Origin: Anaerolineales bacterium
Lineage (GTDB): Bacteria; Chloroflexota; Anaerolineae; 4572-78; J111
Assembly (NCBI GenBank): GCA_015075185.1
Contig: JABTUW010000006.1
Location: 1 to 64,000, forward strand
DNA: 64,000 nt
Direction: 5' to 3'
Both the position numbers and the translations under genes were made by a program. Each line of letters begins with the position of its first letter. Within the stretch, counting starts at the first letter, position 1. This document shows positions 17,953 through 26,996 of the stretch, in pieces. The notes beneath the pieces were generated by a model. It saw only the letters and a program-made list of their open reading frames with translations, was not told the DNA's origin and ran no database searches.

Positions 17953-19209
17953 TCACGAATTATCTTTTCCTAACTCCCTCATAATCGTATCCAAATCTTT
18001 ATCCCCCCGGCCCGACAGGTTGACGATGATAACGCTGTTTTTAGACATGGTTGGGGCGCGTTTGATCACTTCGGCGATGGCATGGGCCGACTCCAGGGCC
18101 GGGATAATACCTTCCATTTCGCTGAGGACTTTGACCGCAGCGAGCGCTTCGGCGTCGGTGGCGTAAGTATAACCCGCCCGTTCCTGATCACGCAACCAGG
18201 CATGTTCCGGCCCCACCGAGGGATAATCCAGCCCGGCGCTGATCGAATGGGTTTCGGCAATTTGCCCATCGGGGGTTTGCAGCACAAAGGATTTGGTGCC
18301 GTGTAAAACTCCCAAACGCGCCTCGACGAGAGAACGACCCTCCCCCCCCTCTCCCCACTGGGGAGAGGGGCCGGGGGTGAGGGGAGGTGTAGCAAACCTG
18401 GCCGCATGCTTCCCGGTCTCGATTCCGCTGCCCCCCGCTTCGACCCCCAGCATATCCACCGATTTGTCTTCCAAAAAGGGATAAAAGAGGCCCATGGCGT
18501 TTGATCCACCCCCCACGCAGGCCAGTAGTAAATCGGGCAAACGACCTTCGGCCTCCAAAATTTGGACGCGAGCCTCCTGCCCAATCACGCTCTGGAAGTC
18601 GCGCACCATCGTCGGGTAGGGGTGCGGTCCCAGCACGGAGCCGAGCAGGTAGTGGGTCGTCCGCACGTTGGTCACCCAATCGCGGATGGCCTCGTTGATG
18701 GCGTCCTTCAAGGTGCGGCTGCCGCTGCTGACCGGCCGCACTTCCGTTCCGGTCAGGCGCATGCGAAAGACATTGGGCTGCTGGCGGGCCATATCCACTT
18801 CGCCCATGTAAACAATACACTCCAGCCCCAGCAGCGCGCAAGCCGTCGCACTGCCGACGCCATGCTGCCCAGCCCCGGTTTCGGCCACGATGCGTCGCTT
18901 GCCCATGCGCTTGGCCAACAGGGCCTGGCCCAAAGCATTGTTGATTTTGTGCGCCCCAGTGTGGGTCAAATCCTCGCGCTTGAGGTAAATTTTGGCCCCA
19001 CCTAAATGTGCCGTCAGCCGCCCGGCATAGGTCAGCGGCGTTGGCCGGCCGACGTAGGTTTTAAGTAAATGTTGAAATTCGGCCTGGAACTTCGGATCAT
19101 TTTTAACCGCTTCATATGCAGTTTCCAGTTCGGCCAGGGCCGGCATCAGCGTTTCCGGCACAAACTGGCCGCCATAAGGGCCGAATTTGCCTTTAGATAA
19201 TGGATTCAT
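17953..19209 (-). CDS. trpB: tryptophan synthase beta chain with an in-frame repeat insertion
   Basis: The 418-aa PLP enzyme condenses indole with serine to give tryptophan. The PLP lysine is Lys88 in HTGAHKINN, and the phosphate-binding GGGSNAMG and C-terminal NLSGRGDKD are intact. Residues about 272-296 ([19 protein letters not shown] and following) have no counterpart in normal TrpB, where GKHAA is soon followed by the VLHG strand. They are encoded by a GC-rich palindromic repeat inserted in frame. The ATG at 19209 follows GAGAGGAG. All catalytic motifs remain, so the enzyme may still work. Confidence 0.94.
   Translation of the reverse strand: MNPLSKGKFGPYGGQFVPETLMPALAELETAYEAVKNDPKFQAEFQHLLKTYVGRPTPLTYAGRLTAHLGGAKIYLKREDLTHTGAHKINNALGQALLAKRMGKRRIVAETGAGQHGVGSATACALLGLECIVYMGEVDMARQQPNVFRMRLTGTEVRPVSSGSRTLKDAINEAIRDWVTNVRTTHYLLGSVLGPHPYPTMVRDFQSVIGQEARVQILEAEGRLPDLLLACVGGGSNAMGLFYPFLEDKSVDMLGVEAGGSGIETGKHAARFATPPLTPGPSPQWGEGGEGRSLVEARLGVLHGTKSFVLQTPDGQIAETHSISAGLDYPSVGPEHAWLRDQERAGYTYATDAEALAAVKVLSEMEGIIPALESAHAIAEVIKRAPTMSKNSVIIVNLSGRGDKDLDTIMRELGKDNS
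18341..18384. repeat. GC-rich palindromic repeat inside trpB
   Basis: cccctctcccc (18346-18356), act, and ggggagagggg (18360-18370) form a perfect 11-bp hairpin followed by ccgggggtgagggga. Read on the minus strand it encodes [13 protein letters not shown]. It keeps the trpB frame and adds roughly 20-25 residues to the protein. Confidence 0.85.
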
Positions 19210-19250
19210 TGAAACTCCTCTCAATCAAGACGATGGTTATTACTTGCTCA

Positions 19251-19988
19251 TTACGTTTTACGTTTTACGCTTTTCACTATCTCTATAAACGACCGCACCT
19301 TCTCGTGATCCTTCTTCCCCTTCTCCTTTTCCACCCCGCTGCTGACATCTACCCCCCACGGTTGGACCACCTGCGCCGCCTCGGCTACATTCTCCGGGGT
19401 CAGACTCCCCGCCAGCATGATCGGATAATGCCGGGCAATAGTGGCCGCCATGCTCCAGTCGGTGACGTGGCCGGTGCCGCCGTAGAGGTGAGGGTGGTAA
19501 GCGTCGAGAAGCAGACAGGGGAGCAGAGGGGCAGGGGGGCAGGGGAGATATTTTTCAACGTATCTTTCGGCTTCTTGTATTGATTGGGGCCGCAGGGCTT
19601 TGAAGGCCCGGCCTGGGAATTGGGCGACAAACCCCGGCGGCTCCTCCCCATGCAACTGAGCCGCATCGAGTTGGCAAAAGTCGAGAATGTGAGCAACGGT
19701 GTCGAGAGGCGAGTTGACAAAGACGCCGACGAAAAGAGGAGAGACGTATTGCGTATGGTGTGTTGCGTCATACCCCCCAGTCAGTTTCCAATCCCCAGCC
19801 CCAGCCCCCTGACCCTTAACCCCTGCGACCTGCGACCTGCAACCTGCCACGATCTCTCGCACTACCTCCGGCCTCACATAGCGCGGACTCGGCTCATAAA
19901 AGATGAAGCCCAGCAAGTTTGCCCCGGCTTCGACCGCCACAAGCGCATCCTCTAAATTGGTGATTCCACAAATTTTAACTTTAACCAC
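19251..19988 (-). CDS. trpF: phosphoribosylanthranilate isomerase with in-frame repeat insertions
   Basis: The 245-aa TIM barrel isomerises phosphoribosylanthranilate. The catalytic Cys7 (KICGIT) and Asp162 (LLLDAY) are present, as are LLGFIF, AAQLHGEE and the phosphate-binding LAGSLTPENV. The protein is about 35-40 residues longer than usual. The excess lies in residues 49-82, encoded by tandem acctgcg/acctgca words and other low-complexity DNA, in 148-158 (LPCPPAPLLPC), encoded by a gggcagggggg-type word repeat, and at the C-terminus (VKRKT), encoded by tandem acgtttt words. The start is GTG at 19988 with AAGGAA upstream. Confidence 0.93.
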   Translation of the reverse strand: MVKVKICGITNLEDALVAVEAGANLLGFIFYEPSPRYVRPEVVREIVAGCRSQVAGVKGQGAGAGDWKLTGGYDATHHTQYVSPLFVGVFVNSPLDTVAHILDFCQLDAAQLHGEEPPGFVAQFPGRAFKALRPQSIQEAERYVEKYLPCPPAPLLPCLLLDAYHPHLYGGTGHVTDWSMAATIARHYPIMLAGSLTPENVAEAAQVVQPWGVDVSSGVEKEKGKKDHEKVRSFIEIVKSVKRKT

Positions 19989-20064
19989 GACTCATTTCCT
20001 TGTCACACCTCCCAACTACTGCTCCTCAAAAGCTGTCATATCAACCCCTTACACATCACGTTTC

Positions 20065-20094
20065 AGTATACTAAACTATTGTCCTATTGAACAA
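20065..20094 (-). promoter_or_regulatory. candidate promoter of trpFBSA
   Basis: On the minus strand TTGTTC (20094-20089) and TATACT (20070-20065) are 18 nt apart, giving a transcript start about 70 nt before trpF. No T-box or leader-peptide signal is visible in this short leader, so this block appears to be controlled separately from trpE. Confidence 0.45.
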
Positions 20095-20170
20095 ATGCCC
20101 CGACTCGCGGCATTAATATTCTTAACAACCTTAAGAATCAACCCCCTCAAACTGGATTTCTACTTTTTTG

Positions 20171-20179
20171 TGTTAAAAT
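20171..20179 (+). promoter_or_regulatory. candidate extended -10 element before the cyclase gene
   Basis: TG-t-TAAAAT (20171-20179) matches an extended -10 element about 42 nt upstream of the GTG start at 20221. No convincing -35 box is seen. GGGGGAG lies directly before the GTG. Confidence 0.35.
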
Positions 20180-20220
20180 AGTACCCAGGGACTAGCCATT
20201 AGTCTTGGGGGAGACCGATT

Positions 20221-22254
20221 GTGACCATTGCTGAACAACTGCATACGTTAAGTATTTACGCGCCGCCGCCAGTCACCCGCTTAATCCTCCAAAACCCCCA
20301 CCGCAAACTGGGCGGCACCTGGCAGCGCTTTCACGCGGCTACCGCTTTTGCCGACATCTCCGGTTTTACCCACCTGGCCGAGGTGCTGGCTTCCGCCGGC
20401 GTGCGCGGGGCTGAGGAACTGACCGCCATCCTCAACCAGGTGTTTGAGGCGCTCATTACGACCGTCGAGTCTCATGGTGGCCAGGTGGTCAAATTTGGCG
20501 GCGACGCTCTGAGCCTGGTCTGGCCGTGTGAGACCGACCAGTTACCTGAAGCTGTGGGTCAGGCGGCGCGAGCCGCTTTTGCCATGCAGGCGGCAATGAG
20601 CCGCTTTGCAACCCTTTCCACCCGCCACGGCGCTGTCGAATTGAAAATGAAGATCGGTCTCAGCGTCGGTGAAGTGCTGGAAATACACGCCGGCGGCGAA
20701 TTCGGCCGCTGGGAGTACGTTCTGGCCGGTGCACCGATGGCCTCAATGAGCCACGCCGAAAACCAGGCCCAGGCGGGTCAAATTGTGGCCGATGCCGCCG
20801 CCTGGCGACTCCTGGCCGAACAGTCGGCCCAGGCTGACGAGCTTGCCCCTGGCTTCTACCTGCTCACTCACCCCGGTCATGAACTGCCGCCCACGCCGCT
20901 TGCTGCCCCGGACTGGCTCACCCTCGACAGCGCCGCCGTGACCCATGTAGCGGCTGTCCTGCGCAGCTACATCCCCGGCGCTATTTCCAGCAGCCTGGAA
21001 ACCGGCTACAAAGGGATGCTGGCCGAACTCAAGCCGATGACCGTCTGCTTTGTCGGCTTTGATGGCATTGACTTTGACCACGACCCCGAAGCCGGCCTGC
21101 GCCTGGTTAATTTTATGCGCGACGCCCAGAAAATGATCTATCATTACGAAGGCAGCGTCAACAAGCTGGCCGTCGGCGATAAAGGCAACGTGCTGTTGGT
21201 TCTCTTCGGCGCGCCGCCTTTTTTCCACGAAGACGACGAAGTACGGGCCGTTGCCTGCGCCCTGGCCCTGGTCAAGGTTGCCGCCCGCCATCGCCTGGAG
21301 GCGAGCATCGGCCTGGCGGCCGGGCCGCTCTTTGCCGGGCCGCTGGGCGCACCGCAGCGCCGCGAGTACACCGTCATCGGCGATACGGTCAACCTGGCCG
21401 CCCGGCTGATGCAAAAGGCCGGCCCCGGCCAGGTTTGGGTGGACCGTTCGGTGCAGAACCAGGCTCGCCGTTTTTTTGAGTACCAGGATTTGAGCGAAAT
21501 CCAGGTTAAGGGCAAAACCGAGCCGCGCCGTGTTTACCTGGCCCTGCACGAAAAAGAGCAGGACCAGGAAGAATTGGTCCTCAGCTATCTCCAGAGCAGC
21601 CAGGAACTGACCGGCCGGGACAGGGAACTGACCCTCATTGACTCCCTGGCCGACCAGGTTTGGCGCAGCGCCGGTCAGGTCTTGCTGCTCAGCGGTGAAG
21701 CGGGTGTGGGCAAAAGCCGCCTGGCTGCCGAACTCATCCGCCGCTGGATGGAGCGAGGCGGCGCATCTTACGGCGGCGATTGTGTCAGTTACGGTCAAAA
21801 AACGCCTTACTTACCCTGGCGCGGCATCCTTTCGACCATTGCCGGCCTCTCGCCGCGCCTGCCGGTGCCGGAACGACTGGCTCGCCTGGAACGCCTGCTG
21901 CACCGCCTGCCCGTTCCCGCCACCGCAGCCGGCGCGGGCGAGTTGTACTGGCTGGACCGCCTGCCCTTGCTGGCCGACCTCCTCGGCCTGGAAGCACCTG
22001 AAACTAGTCTGAGCCGCAGCTTGAGCGATGATTTGCGCCGCGATAACATTTTCGCCGCCATCCGGGCCATCATTCTGGCCGAGGCTCGCCTGCGCCCACG
22101 CTTATCCTGCTTGAAGATACTCACTGGAGCGATGAGCTGTCGCTGGAACTGGCGGTCAACCTGGCCAACGAACTGGGCAGCCATCCCTTATGGCTGGTGC
22201 TGGCGCATCGGCCACTGGGCAACCCCGTCCCCCTGGCCTACCAACGCCTGCTGA
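20221..22254 (+). CDS. tandem class III adenylate/guanylate cyclase plus AAA-ATPase, N-terminal part (frameshifted)
   Basis: This reading frame (677 aa) holds two class III cyclase domains, one at about residues 38-190 (FADISGFTHLAE, VVKFGGDAL) and one at about 270-440 (KPMTVCFVGFDG, SVNKLAVGDKGN, YTVIGDTVNLAARL). An AAA-type ATPase begins at about 485 (Walker A GEAGVGKS). Coding quality stops near 22098; the remaining roughly 50 residues are out-of-frame translation. The true continuation (LILLEDTHWSDELSLELAV) resumes in another frame at 22101. The GTG start follows GGGGGAG. A complete protein would be a large cyclase-STAND/AAA-TPR signalling enzyme. The second cyclase domain looks more divergent at the metal-binding positions than the first. 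Confidence 0.85.
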   Translation: MTIAEQLHTLSIYAPPPVTRLILQNPHRKLGGTWQRFHAATAFADISGFTHLAEVLASAGVRGAEELTAILNQVFEALITTVESHGGQVVKFGGDALSLVWPCETDQLPEAVGQAARAAFAMQAAMSRFATLSTRHGAVELKMKIGLSVGEVLEIHAGGEFGRWEYVLAGAPMASMSHAENQAQAGQIVADAAAWRLLAEQSAQADELAPGFYLLTHPGHELPPTPLAAPDWLTLDSAAVTHVAAVLRSYIPGAISSSLETGYKGMLAELKPMTVCFVGFDGIDFDHDPEAGLRLVNFMRDAQKMIYHYEGSVNKLAVGDKGNVLLVLFGAPPFFHEDDEVRAVACALALVKVAARHRLEASIGLAAGPLFAGPLGAPQRREYTVIGDTVNLAARLMQKAGPGQVWVDRSVQNQARRFFEYQDLSEIQVKGKTEPRRVYLALHEKEQDQEELVLSYLQSSQELTGRDRELTLIDSLADQVWRSAGQVLLLSGEAGVGKSRLAAELIRRWMERGGASYGGDCVSYGQKTPYLPWRGILSTIAGLSPRLPVPERLARLERLLHRLPVPATAAGAGELYWLDRLPLLADLLGLEAPETSLSRSLSDDLRRDNIFAAIRAIILAEARLRPRLSCLKILTGAMSCRWNWRSTWPTNWAAIPYGWCWRIGHWATPSPWPTNAC

Positions 22255-24191
22255 GTTTACCCTACACGAACCTGCTGCCCGTCGAAGAGTTGGAGCCGGA
22301 AGCCGGGGTTAAACTGGCGCAGGCCAAGTTGGGCGTCAAAAATCTGCCGCCAGCCCTGGCTGAACTGATCAGCCGCAAGGGACAGGGCAACCCGCTTTTC
22401 ATCGAGGAGTTGATCAACTCATTGCTCAGCCTGGACACCCTCCAGATCGAAAACGGCGAGTGCCGGATCACCGGCGACCTGGACCGGCTGGAACTGCCGG
22501 ACACGGTGCAGAAGGTCGTCCTGGCCCGGATTGACCGGCTGCCGGAGGCCGAAAAAATCACCCTGAAAGTTGCCGCGGCAATTGGCCGGACGTTCCAGCG
22601 CGACCTGTTGGAAGCGGTCCATCCCTGGGTTACGGCCAGCACCACCCTCAACGAGCATTTGGACCGCTTGCAGGCCGAAGATTTCACCCGCCAGGAGGCC
22701 AAAGAAAGCAACCTCGACTTTCTCTTCAAGCACGTTATCACCCAGGAAGTGGCCTACGAAACGATGCTCTACTCGCAGCGGCGCGACCTGCACGCCACCA
22801 TTGGCGCCGTCCTGGAGAGTCGCTATGCTCACAATGAGGGCGAGATTATTGACCTGCTGGCCTACCACTACGCCCGCAGCAACCGGCCCGATCAGGCCCT
22901 GAAATATTTGCGCCTGGCCGGACAAAAGGCGCTCGACGGCTATGCCAACGAGGCCGCCATCGCCTACTTTAGCGACGCCCTGGCAGTGGCCGGAGAGTTA
23001 GAACTTGTTAAAGTACAGTACGACCTGCTGGCCGGTCGAGAGCAGGCTTACAGTCGCCTCGGCAACCGCATGGCCCAGGTTGAGGACCTGACCCGCATGA
23101 AACAACTGGCCCTGGCCGAGGGCAATTTGACCCAGCAGTTAGAGACCGGCAACCGGCGGCTGCTCCTGGCGGCCAACCTGGGCGACTATTATGAGGCCAT
23201 CCGGATTGCCCAGAAAACGCTGGCTCTGGCCCAGCAGCACGGACACCAGGTCTGGGCCGCCCGGACGCTGGTCAACCTGGGCATCGCCGAATGGCGGCAG
23301 GGCAGGTACGATAGGGCGCGAGCCGCCTTCCAACAAGCTCTGGATATTGACGGTGCAGCCGCCGATGACCAGCTCAAGGCAACCAGCCTCAATTACCTGG
23401 GCCTGATCCACACCCAAATGTCTGACTACGAACAGGCCCGCCAGGATTACCAGCAAGCCCTGGAACTCTATCGCGCCGCCGGCGACCGCGGCGGCGAGGC
23501 CGGCTGCGCCAACAACCTGGGGCTGCTCGAAGCCAGCCTGGGCCGCTACGAGCAGGCGCAGCGCTACTATGCCCAGGCGCTCTCGACCAGCCAGACCATC
23601 GGCGACCGCCTGCGCGAAGGCATTAGCCTGAATACGCTTGGCCAGGTCCAGACCCTCCTGGGGGATTACCGTCTGGCCCAGGAGAATTTAGAGCGTTCAC
23701 TCAACCTGCGCAACACCATCGGCGACCGGCGCGGCGCGGCCTTTTGCCTGCACGATTTGGGTCACCTTTACCTTGCTCGCGACCAAGCCGACGAAGCCGT
23801 ACGCCACTTCCATGCTGCCTGCGACTTACGGAAAGAACTGGGCGAAACCGGTAACTATGTCGCCAGCTTAGCGGCCAAAGGCCAGGCCAGCCTCGCCGCC
23901 GGCGACATTGTACTGGCCTATCAATGCCTGCGCGAGGCGCTCGACTCGCTGCAAAACGGCTCCGGCAGCGGCGAATACCCGCCTCAAGCCATCTGGTGGA
24001 TTTATGCCCAGCTCTGCCGCGCTCGCGGCGATGACGCCGAAGCCCACCAGGCGTTGCGTCAAGCCTATACGCTCATTACCGCCAAAGCCGATCTCATCCA
24101 TCATCCCGAACTCCGGCGCAGTTATCTGGAAAACGTGCGTGTCAACGCCACCATTCTGGCCGAGATGACCCAGGTTAATAGTGAATTGTGA
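22101..24191 (+). CDS. C-terminal part of the cyclase/ATPase/TPR protein (ATPase end and TPR array)
   Basis: This frame continues the AAA-ATPase of the upstream reading frame from 22101 (Walker-B-like LILLED) and then encodes a winged-helix-like segment and a long TPR array (repeats such as LNYLGLIHTQMSDYEQARQDY and LGLLEASLGRYEQAQRYYAQ), to a stop at 24191. An independent start could be used at 22197, but the protein logic is one gene split by a one-base deficit between about 22090 and 22101. A sequencing or assembly error, a pseudogene or real frameshifting are all possible. The last codons (NSEL-stop) come from an intergenic repeat. Confidence 0.8.
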   Translation, partial: LILLEDTHWSDELSLELAVNLANELGSHPLWLVLAHRPLGNPVPLAYQRLLSLPYTNLLPVEELEPEAGVKLAQAKLGVKNLPPALAELISRKGQGNPLFIEELINSLLSLDTLQIENGECRITGDLDRLELPDTVQKVVLARIDRLPEAEKITLKVAAAIGRTFQRDLLEAVHPWVTASTTLNEHLDRLQAEDFTRQEAKESNLDFLFKHVITQEVAYETMLYSQRRDLHATIGAVLESRYAHNEGEIIDLLAYHYARSNRPDQALKYLRLAGQKALDGYANEAAIAYFSDALAVAGELELVKVQYDLLAGREQAYSRLGNRMAQVEDLTRMKQLALAEGNLTQQLETGNRRLLLAANLGDYYEAIRIAQKTLALAQQHGHQVWAARTLVNLGIAEWRQGRYDRARAAFQQALDIDGAAADDQLKATSLNYLGLIHTQMSDYEQARQDYQQALELYRAAGDRGGEAGCANNLGLLEASLGRYEQAQRYYAQALSTSQTIGDRLREGISLNTLGQVQTLLGDYRLAQENLERSLNLRNTIGDRRGAAFCLHDLGHLYLARDQADEAVRHFHAACDLRKELGETGNYVASLAAKGQASLAAGDIVLAYQCLREALDSLQNGSGSGEYPPQAIWWIYAQLCRARGDDAEAHQALRQAYTLITAKADLIHHPELRRSYLENVRVNATILAEMTQVNSEL

Positions 24192-24250
24192 ATTATTAAC
24201 GAAAAAGTTTTAGTTCACAATTCGCAATTGACAATTCACAATTCATAATT
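24179..24250. repeat. aattgtgaatt-word repeat between convergent genes
   Basis: Words such as gaattgtgaatt, cacaattcgcaattg and acaattcacaattcataattg are arranged as an inverted repeat between the cyclase gene and trpC. Each strand supplies the stop codon of one gene from the same word (GAA TTG TGA). Confidence 0.8.
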
Positions 24251-25042
24251 GACTAGCTCCCTCACCTTCTTCCCCACATCCTTGGCTTTGACCAGCGCCT
24301 CGCCGACCAGGATGGCGTCAATGCCCTCGTTCGCCAGGCGAGCGACATCCGCGGCGGTGTGGATGCCGCTTTCGGCCACAAAGCAGGTATCGGCAGGGAC
24401 ATGCCGGCGCAGTTCGATACAGGTATCCAAATTCACCGAAAAGTCACGCAAATCCCGGTTGTTTACTCCGATGAGGCGAGGCTGCAAGGGCAGGATACGC
24501 TCCAACTCAGCCTGGTCGTGGACTTCAATCAGGGCGGTCATCCCTAACTCGCGGGTCAGGGCCAGCAGATCCGCCATCTCCTTGTCCTTGAGTACGGCGG
24601 CGATGAGCAGCAGGGCATCGGCTCCGGCGGCGCGGGCTTCGTAGACCTGGTAGGGGTGGAAGATGAAGTCTTTGCGAAGCACCGGAGTAGGGGAAGAGGA
24701 CAGTTTTTGCAAGTGGTTTCGGATTTGGGTGAGATATTCTAATTTGCCCTGGAAATACTTGGCATCGGTCAGCACCGAGATGGCGGACGCGCCGTTAGTG
24801 GCGTAAGTTTGAGCCAGTTCGATGGGGTCGAAGTTGTGCCGGAGCAGGCCCTTGCTCGGCGACGCTTTCTTGACCTCGGCAATGAGAGCGACCCGACCAG
24901 CGGCTCGCAGAGTAGCCACAAAGTCTCTCGGCCTGGGAGCCAGGGCTGCCTCGGCCCGTACCAGCGCCGGTTCGCGGGCCTGCATCTGCTTGGGCAGTTC
25001 TTCGATGCGTTTGTATTTGATGATGTCGTCAAGAATGGTCAT
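24236..25042 (-). CDS. trpC: indole-3-glycerol-phosphate synthase
   Basis: The 268-aa TIM barrel closes the indole ring of carboxyphenylaminodeoxyribulose phosphate. Recognisable elements are the N-terminal ILDDIIKYKRIEE, catalytic Lys motif EVKKASPSKG, VLRKDFIF, IGVNNRDL and VAESGIHTAAD, followed by VGEALVKA. Length is normal. The C-terminal residues NYEL and the stop codon fall in an intergenic repeat. It is last in the trpE-trpGD-trpC block and is separated from trpGD by a 241-nt gap filled with three palindromes. Confidence 0.95.
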   Translation of the reverse strand: MTILDDIIKYKRIEELPKQMQAREPALVRAEAALAPRPRDFVATLRAAGRVALIAEVKKASPSKGLLRHNFDPIELAQTYATNGASAISVLTDAKYFQGKLEYLTQIRNHLQKLSSSPTPVLRKDFIFHPYQVYEARAAGADALLLIAAVLKDKEMADLLALTRELGMTALIEVHDQAELERILPLQPRLIGVNNRDLRDFSVNLDTCIELRRHVPADTCFVAESGIHTAADVARLANEGIDAILVGEALVKAKDVGKKVRELVNYEL

Positions 25043-25061
25043 TGTTTAATCCAAAAAGGAG

Positions 25062-25121
25062 TAGCCGGGATTAGGGGATTTCTAGACCCTTAAAAATCTC
25101 CTTATCCCCTAATCCCGGCTA
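25062..25121. repeat. 18-bp perfect hairpin between trpGD and trpC
   Basis: tagccgggattaggggat (25062-25079) and its exact reverse complement (25104-25121) flank a 24-nt loop. On the plus strand it is followed by attttttatt, so it could terminate plus-strand transcripts. On the trp message (minus strand) it would be a stable intercistronic hairpin just before trpC. Confidence 0.85.
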
Positions 25122-25156
25122 ATTTTTTATTAGCCCGAATTCGGAGTTTCTCTAAT

Positions 25157-25263
25157 CGCATCCTGAGTAGCCTTGAACGTAGTGAAAGGCGTATCGAAGG
25201 ATGCGATCATTTGCCGAAAATCATCCTGAGTAGGGCGTTAGCCCGTATCGAAGGGTGATTTTC
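25157..25263. repeat. two gcatcctgag...cgaaggatgc-type palindromes
   Basis: 25157-25205 (cgcatcctgagtag ... gtatcgaaggatgcg) and 25216-25263 (gaaaatcatcctgagtag ... gtatcgaagggtgattttc) are members of the same dispersed family as the elements at 12735-12829. Each has a variable central palindrome and element-specific outer arm ends. Confidence 0.85.
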
Positions 25264-25283
25264 GAGCTAATGAACTGAGGTTA

Positions 25284-26954
25284 TTAGCCCCCAATCTTCT
25301 TAGTGAACTCGATAAACCTCTCCAACACCACCAGGGCCGCGCCGCTGTCGAGGCTCTCGTTGGCCTGTTTGATTCCGGCCGGAAGATCATCAGCCCGGCC
25401 GGCGGCGACAAGGGCGGCGGCAGCGTTGAGGAGTACCACATCGCGGCGAGCACCGTTTTCTCGCCCGGCCAGGATACTCCGGGTGATTTCGGCATTTTCC
25501 TCGGCTGTGCCGCCCAGAAGGTCAGCTAAAGAGGCTCTGGCAAAGCCCAGGTCTGCCGGGTCAAGCATTTCCGTCGTAACACTACCTTCCTGCAGCCGGC
25601 TGACCCGATTCGGGCCGGTGGTGGTCAATTCATCCAGGCCGCCGTGGCCATGCACCACAAAAGCTCCCCGGCTGCCCAGCTCGCCCAGCACTTGCGCCAG
25701 CGGTTCGGTCAGCCGCTCATCGTACACGCCGATGATCTGCGCCCGCGCTCCGGCAGGATTGGTCAGCGGGCCAAGCACGTTGAAGATAGTCCGCACCCCC
25801 AACTCGCGGCGCGGGCCGATGGCGTGCTTCATGGCCGGGTGGAGTTTGGGGGCAAAAAGAAAGCCGATTCCGATCTCGTCTATGGCCTGGGCGACCTGCT
25901 GCGGGGTCAGGTCCAAATTGACCCCCAGGGCGGCCAGCACGTCGGCGCTGCCGCTCTTACTGCTGACCGAGCGATTGCCATGCTTGGCCACCTTTTGGCC
26001 CGTTCCGGCAACGACAAAGGCGGCGGTGGTGCTGATATTGAAGGTTCCGGCACTGTCGCCGCCGGTGCCGCAGGTATCCACTAACTCTGCCGCGGCCGTG
26101 TTGGGCCGCACCGGTGCGGCCAGCGAGCGCATCGCCCGGGCGCTGCCGGTAATCTCCTCGACCGTCTCCCCCTTCATGCGCAGCGCGGTCAGATACGCGC
26201 CAATTTGAGCCGGGGTGGCCTCGCCGGCCATAATTTGCGACATCACCTCTTCGGCTTCTTCAATGTTGAGCGAGTCGCCGTTCATCACCTTGTTGATGGC
26301 GGTTTTGATAGGGAAGATAATAACCGGGGCGGGGCGTGTCTCTGTTTCAGCTACCGGTTCAGGAGCGGGCTTGGCCGGGCCGAAATCGCCGGCTTCGACC
26401 TGCAAAAAGTTGCGCAGCATTTCGTGGCCATATTCGGTTAAAATTGACTCCGGGTGGAATTGCACCCCGACCACCGGATATTCCTTATGCCGCAGGGCCA
26501 TCACCTCGGCGTCTTTGCCCCGCGCCGTGATTTCCAGGCAGTCAGGCAGCGGCTCCTGCACAATCAAGGAATGGTAGCGGGTGGCGGTCAAGGGACTGGG
26601 CAGATTCTGAAAAATGCCCTGCTGGTTGTGCTCGATGGGCGAAACTTTGCCATGCATGATCTGGTGCGCTCGCACGACCTTTCCCCCAAAAGCCTGGCCA
26701 ATAGCCTGGTGCCCCAGGCAGACGCCCAGGATGGGTATCTCTTGATAAAAGCGTTCGATCAGGTCGAGCGAAATGCCCGCATCATCGGGCGTGCCCGGCC
26801 CTGGTGAAATCACAATTTGGTGGGGGCGCATTGCCGCAATTTCGTCCAGGGTAATGGCGTCGTTGCGCCGCACCTCCACTTGATAGCCTAACTCGCCCAG
26901 GTATTGGGCCAGGTTGTAGGTAAATGAGTCATAATTATCAATGAGTAAAATCAC
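25284..26954 (-). CDS. trpGD: fused anthranilate synthase glutaminase (TrpG) and anthranilate phosphoribosyltransferase (TrpD)
   Basis: The 556-aa fusion has a class I glutamine amidotransferase at 1-195, with nucleophile Cys79 in [10 protein letters not shown] and the His/Glu pair in VQFHPES, which supplies ammonia to TrpE. From about residue 218 there is a phosphoribosyltransferase (glycine-rich [41 protein letters not shown]) that joins anthranilate to PRPP. A Pro/Glu/Thr-rich linker separates them. TrpGD fusions are known in enterobacteria. The GTG at 26954 is chosen because GGAGGA lies 7 nt upstream. It begins 42 nt after trpE. Confidence 0.95.
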   Translation of the reverse strand: MILLIDNYDSFTYNLAQYLGELGYQVEVRRNDAITLDEIAAMRPHQIVISPGPGTPDDAGISLDLIERFYQEIPILGVCLGHQAIGQAFGGKVVRAHQIMHGKVSPIEHNQQGIFQNLPSPLTATRYHSLIVQEPLPDCLEITARGKDAEVMALRHKEYPVVGVQFHPESILTEYGHEMLRNFLQVEAGDFGPAKPAPEPVAETETRPAPVIIFPIKTAINKVMNGDSLNIEEAEEVMSQIMAGEATPAQIGAYLTALRMKGETVEEITGSARAMRSLAAPVRPNTAAAELVDTCGTGGDSAGTFNISTTAAFVVAGTGQKVAKHGNRSVSSKSGSADVLAALGVNLDLTPQQVAQAIDEIGIGFLFAPKLHPAMKHAIGPRRELGVRTIFNVLGPLTNPAGARAQIIGVYDERLTEPLAQVLGELGSRGAFVVHGHGGLDELTTTGPNRVSRLQEGSVTTEMLDPADLGFARASLADLLGGTAEENAEITRSILAGRENGARRDVVLLNAAAALVAAGRADDLPAGIKQANESLDSGAALVVLERFIEFTKKIGG

Positions 26955-26996
26955 GAGAGTCCTCCAGTATTCGTTGAAATTAACTTCTTACTCGTT

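Noticed and set aside
22085-22110. Programmed ribosomal frameshift in the cyclase gene
   Set aside because: No slippery heptamer or downstream pseudoknot is apparent at the switch; an indel or sequencing error is simpler.
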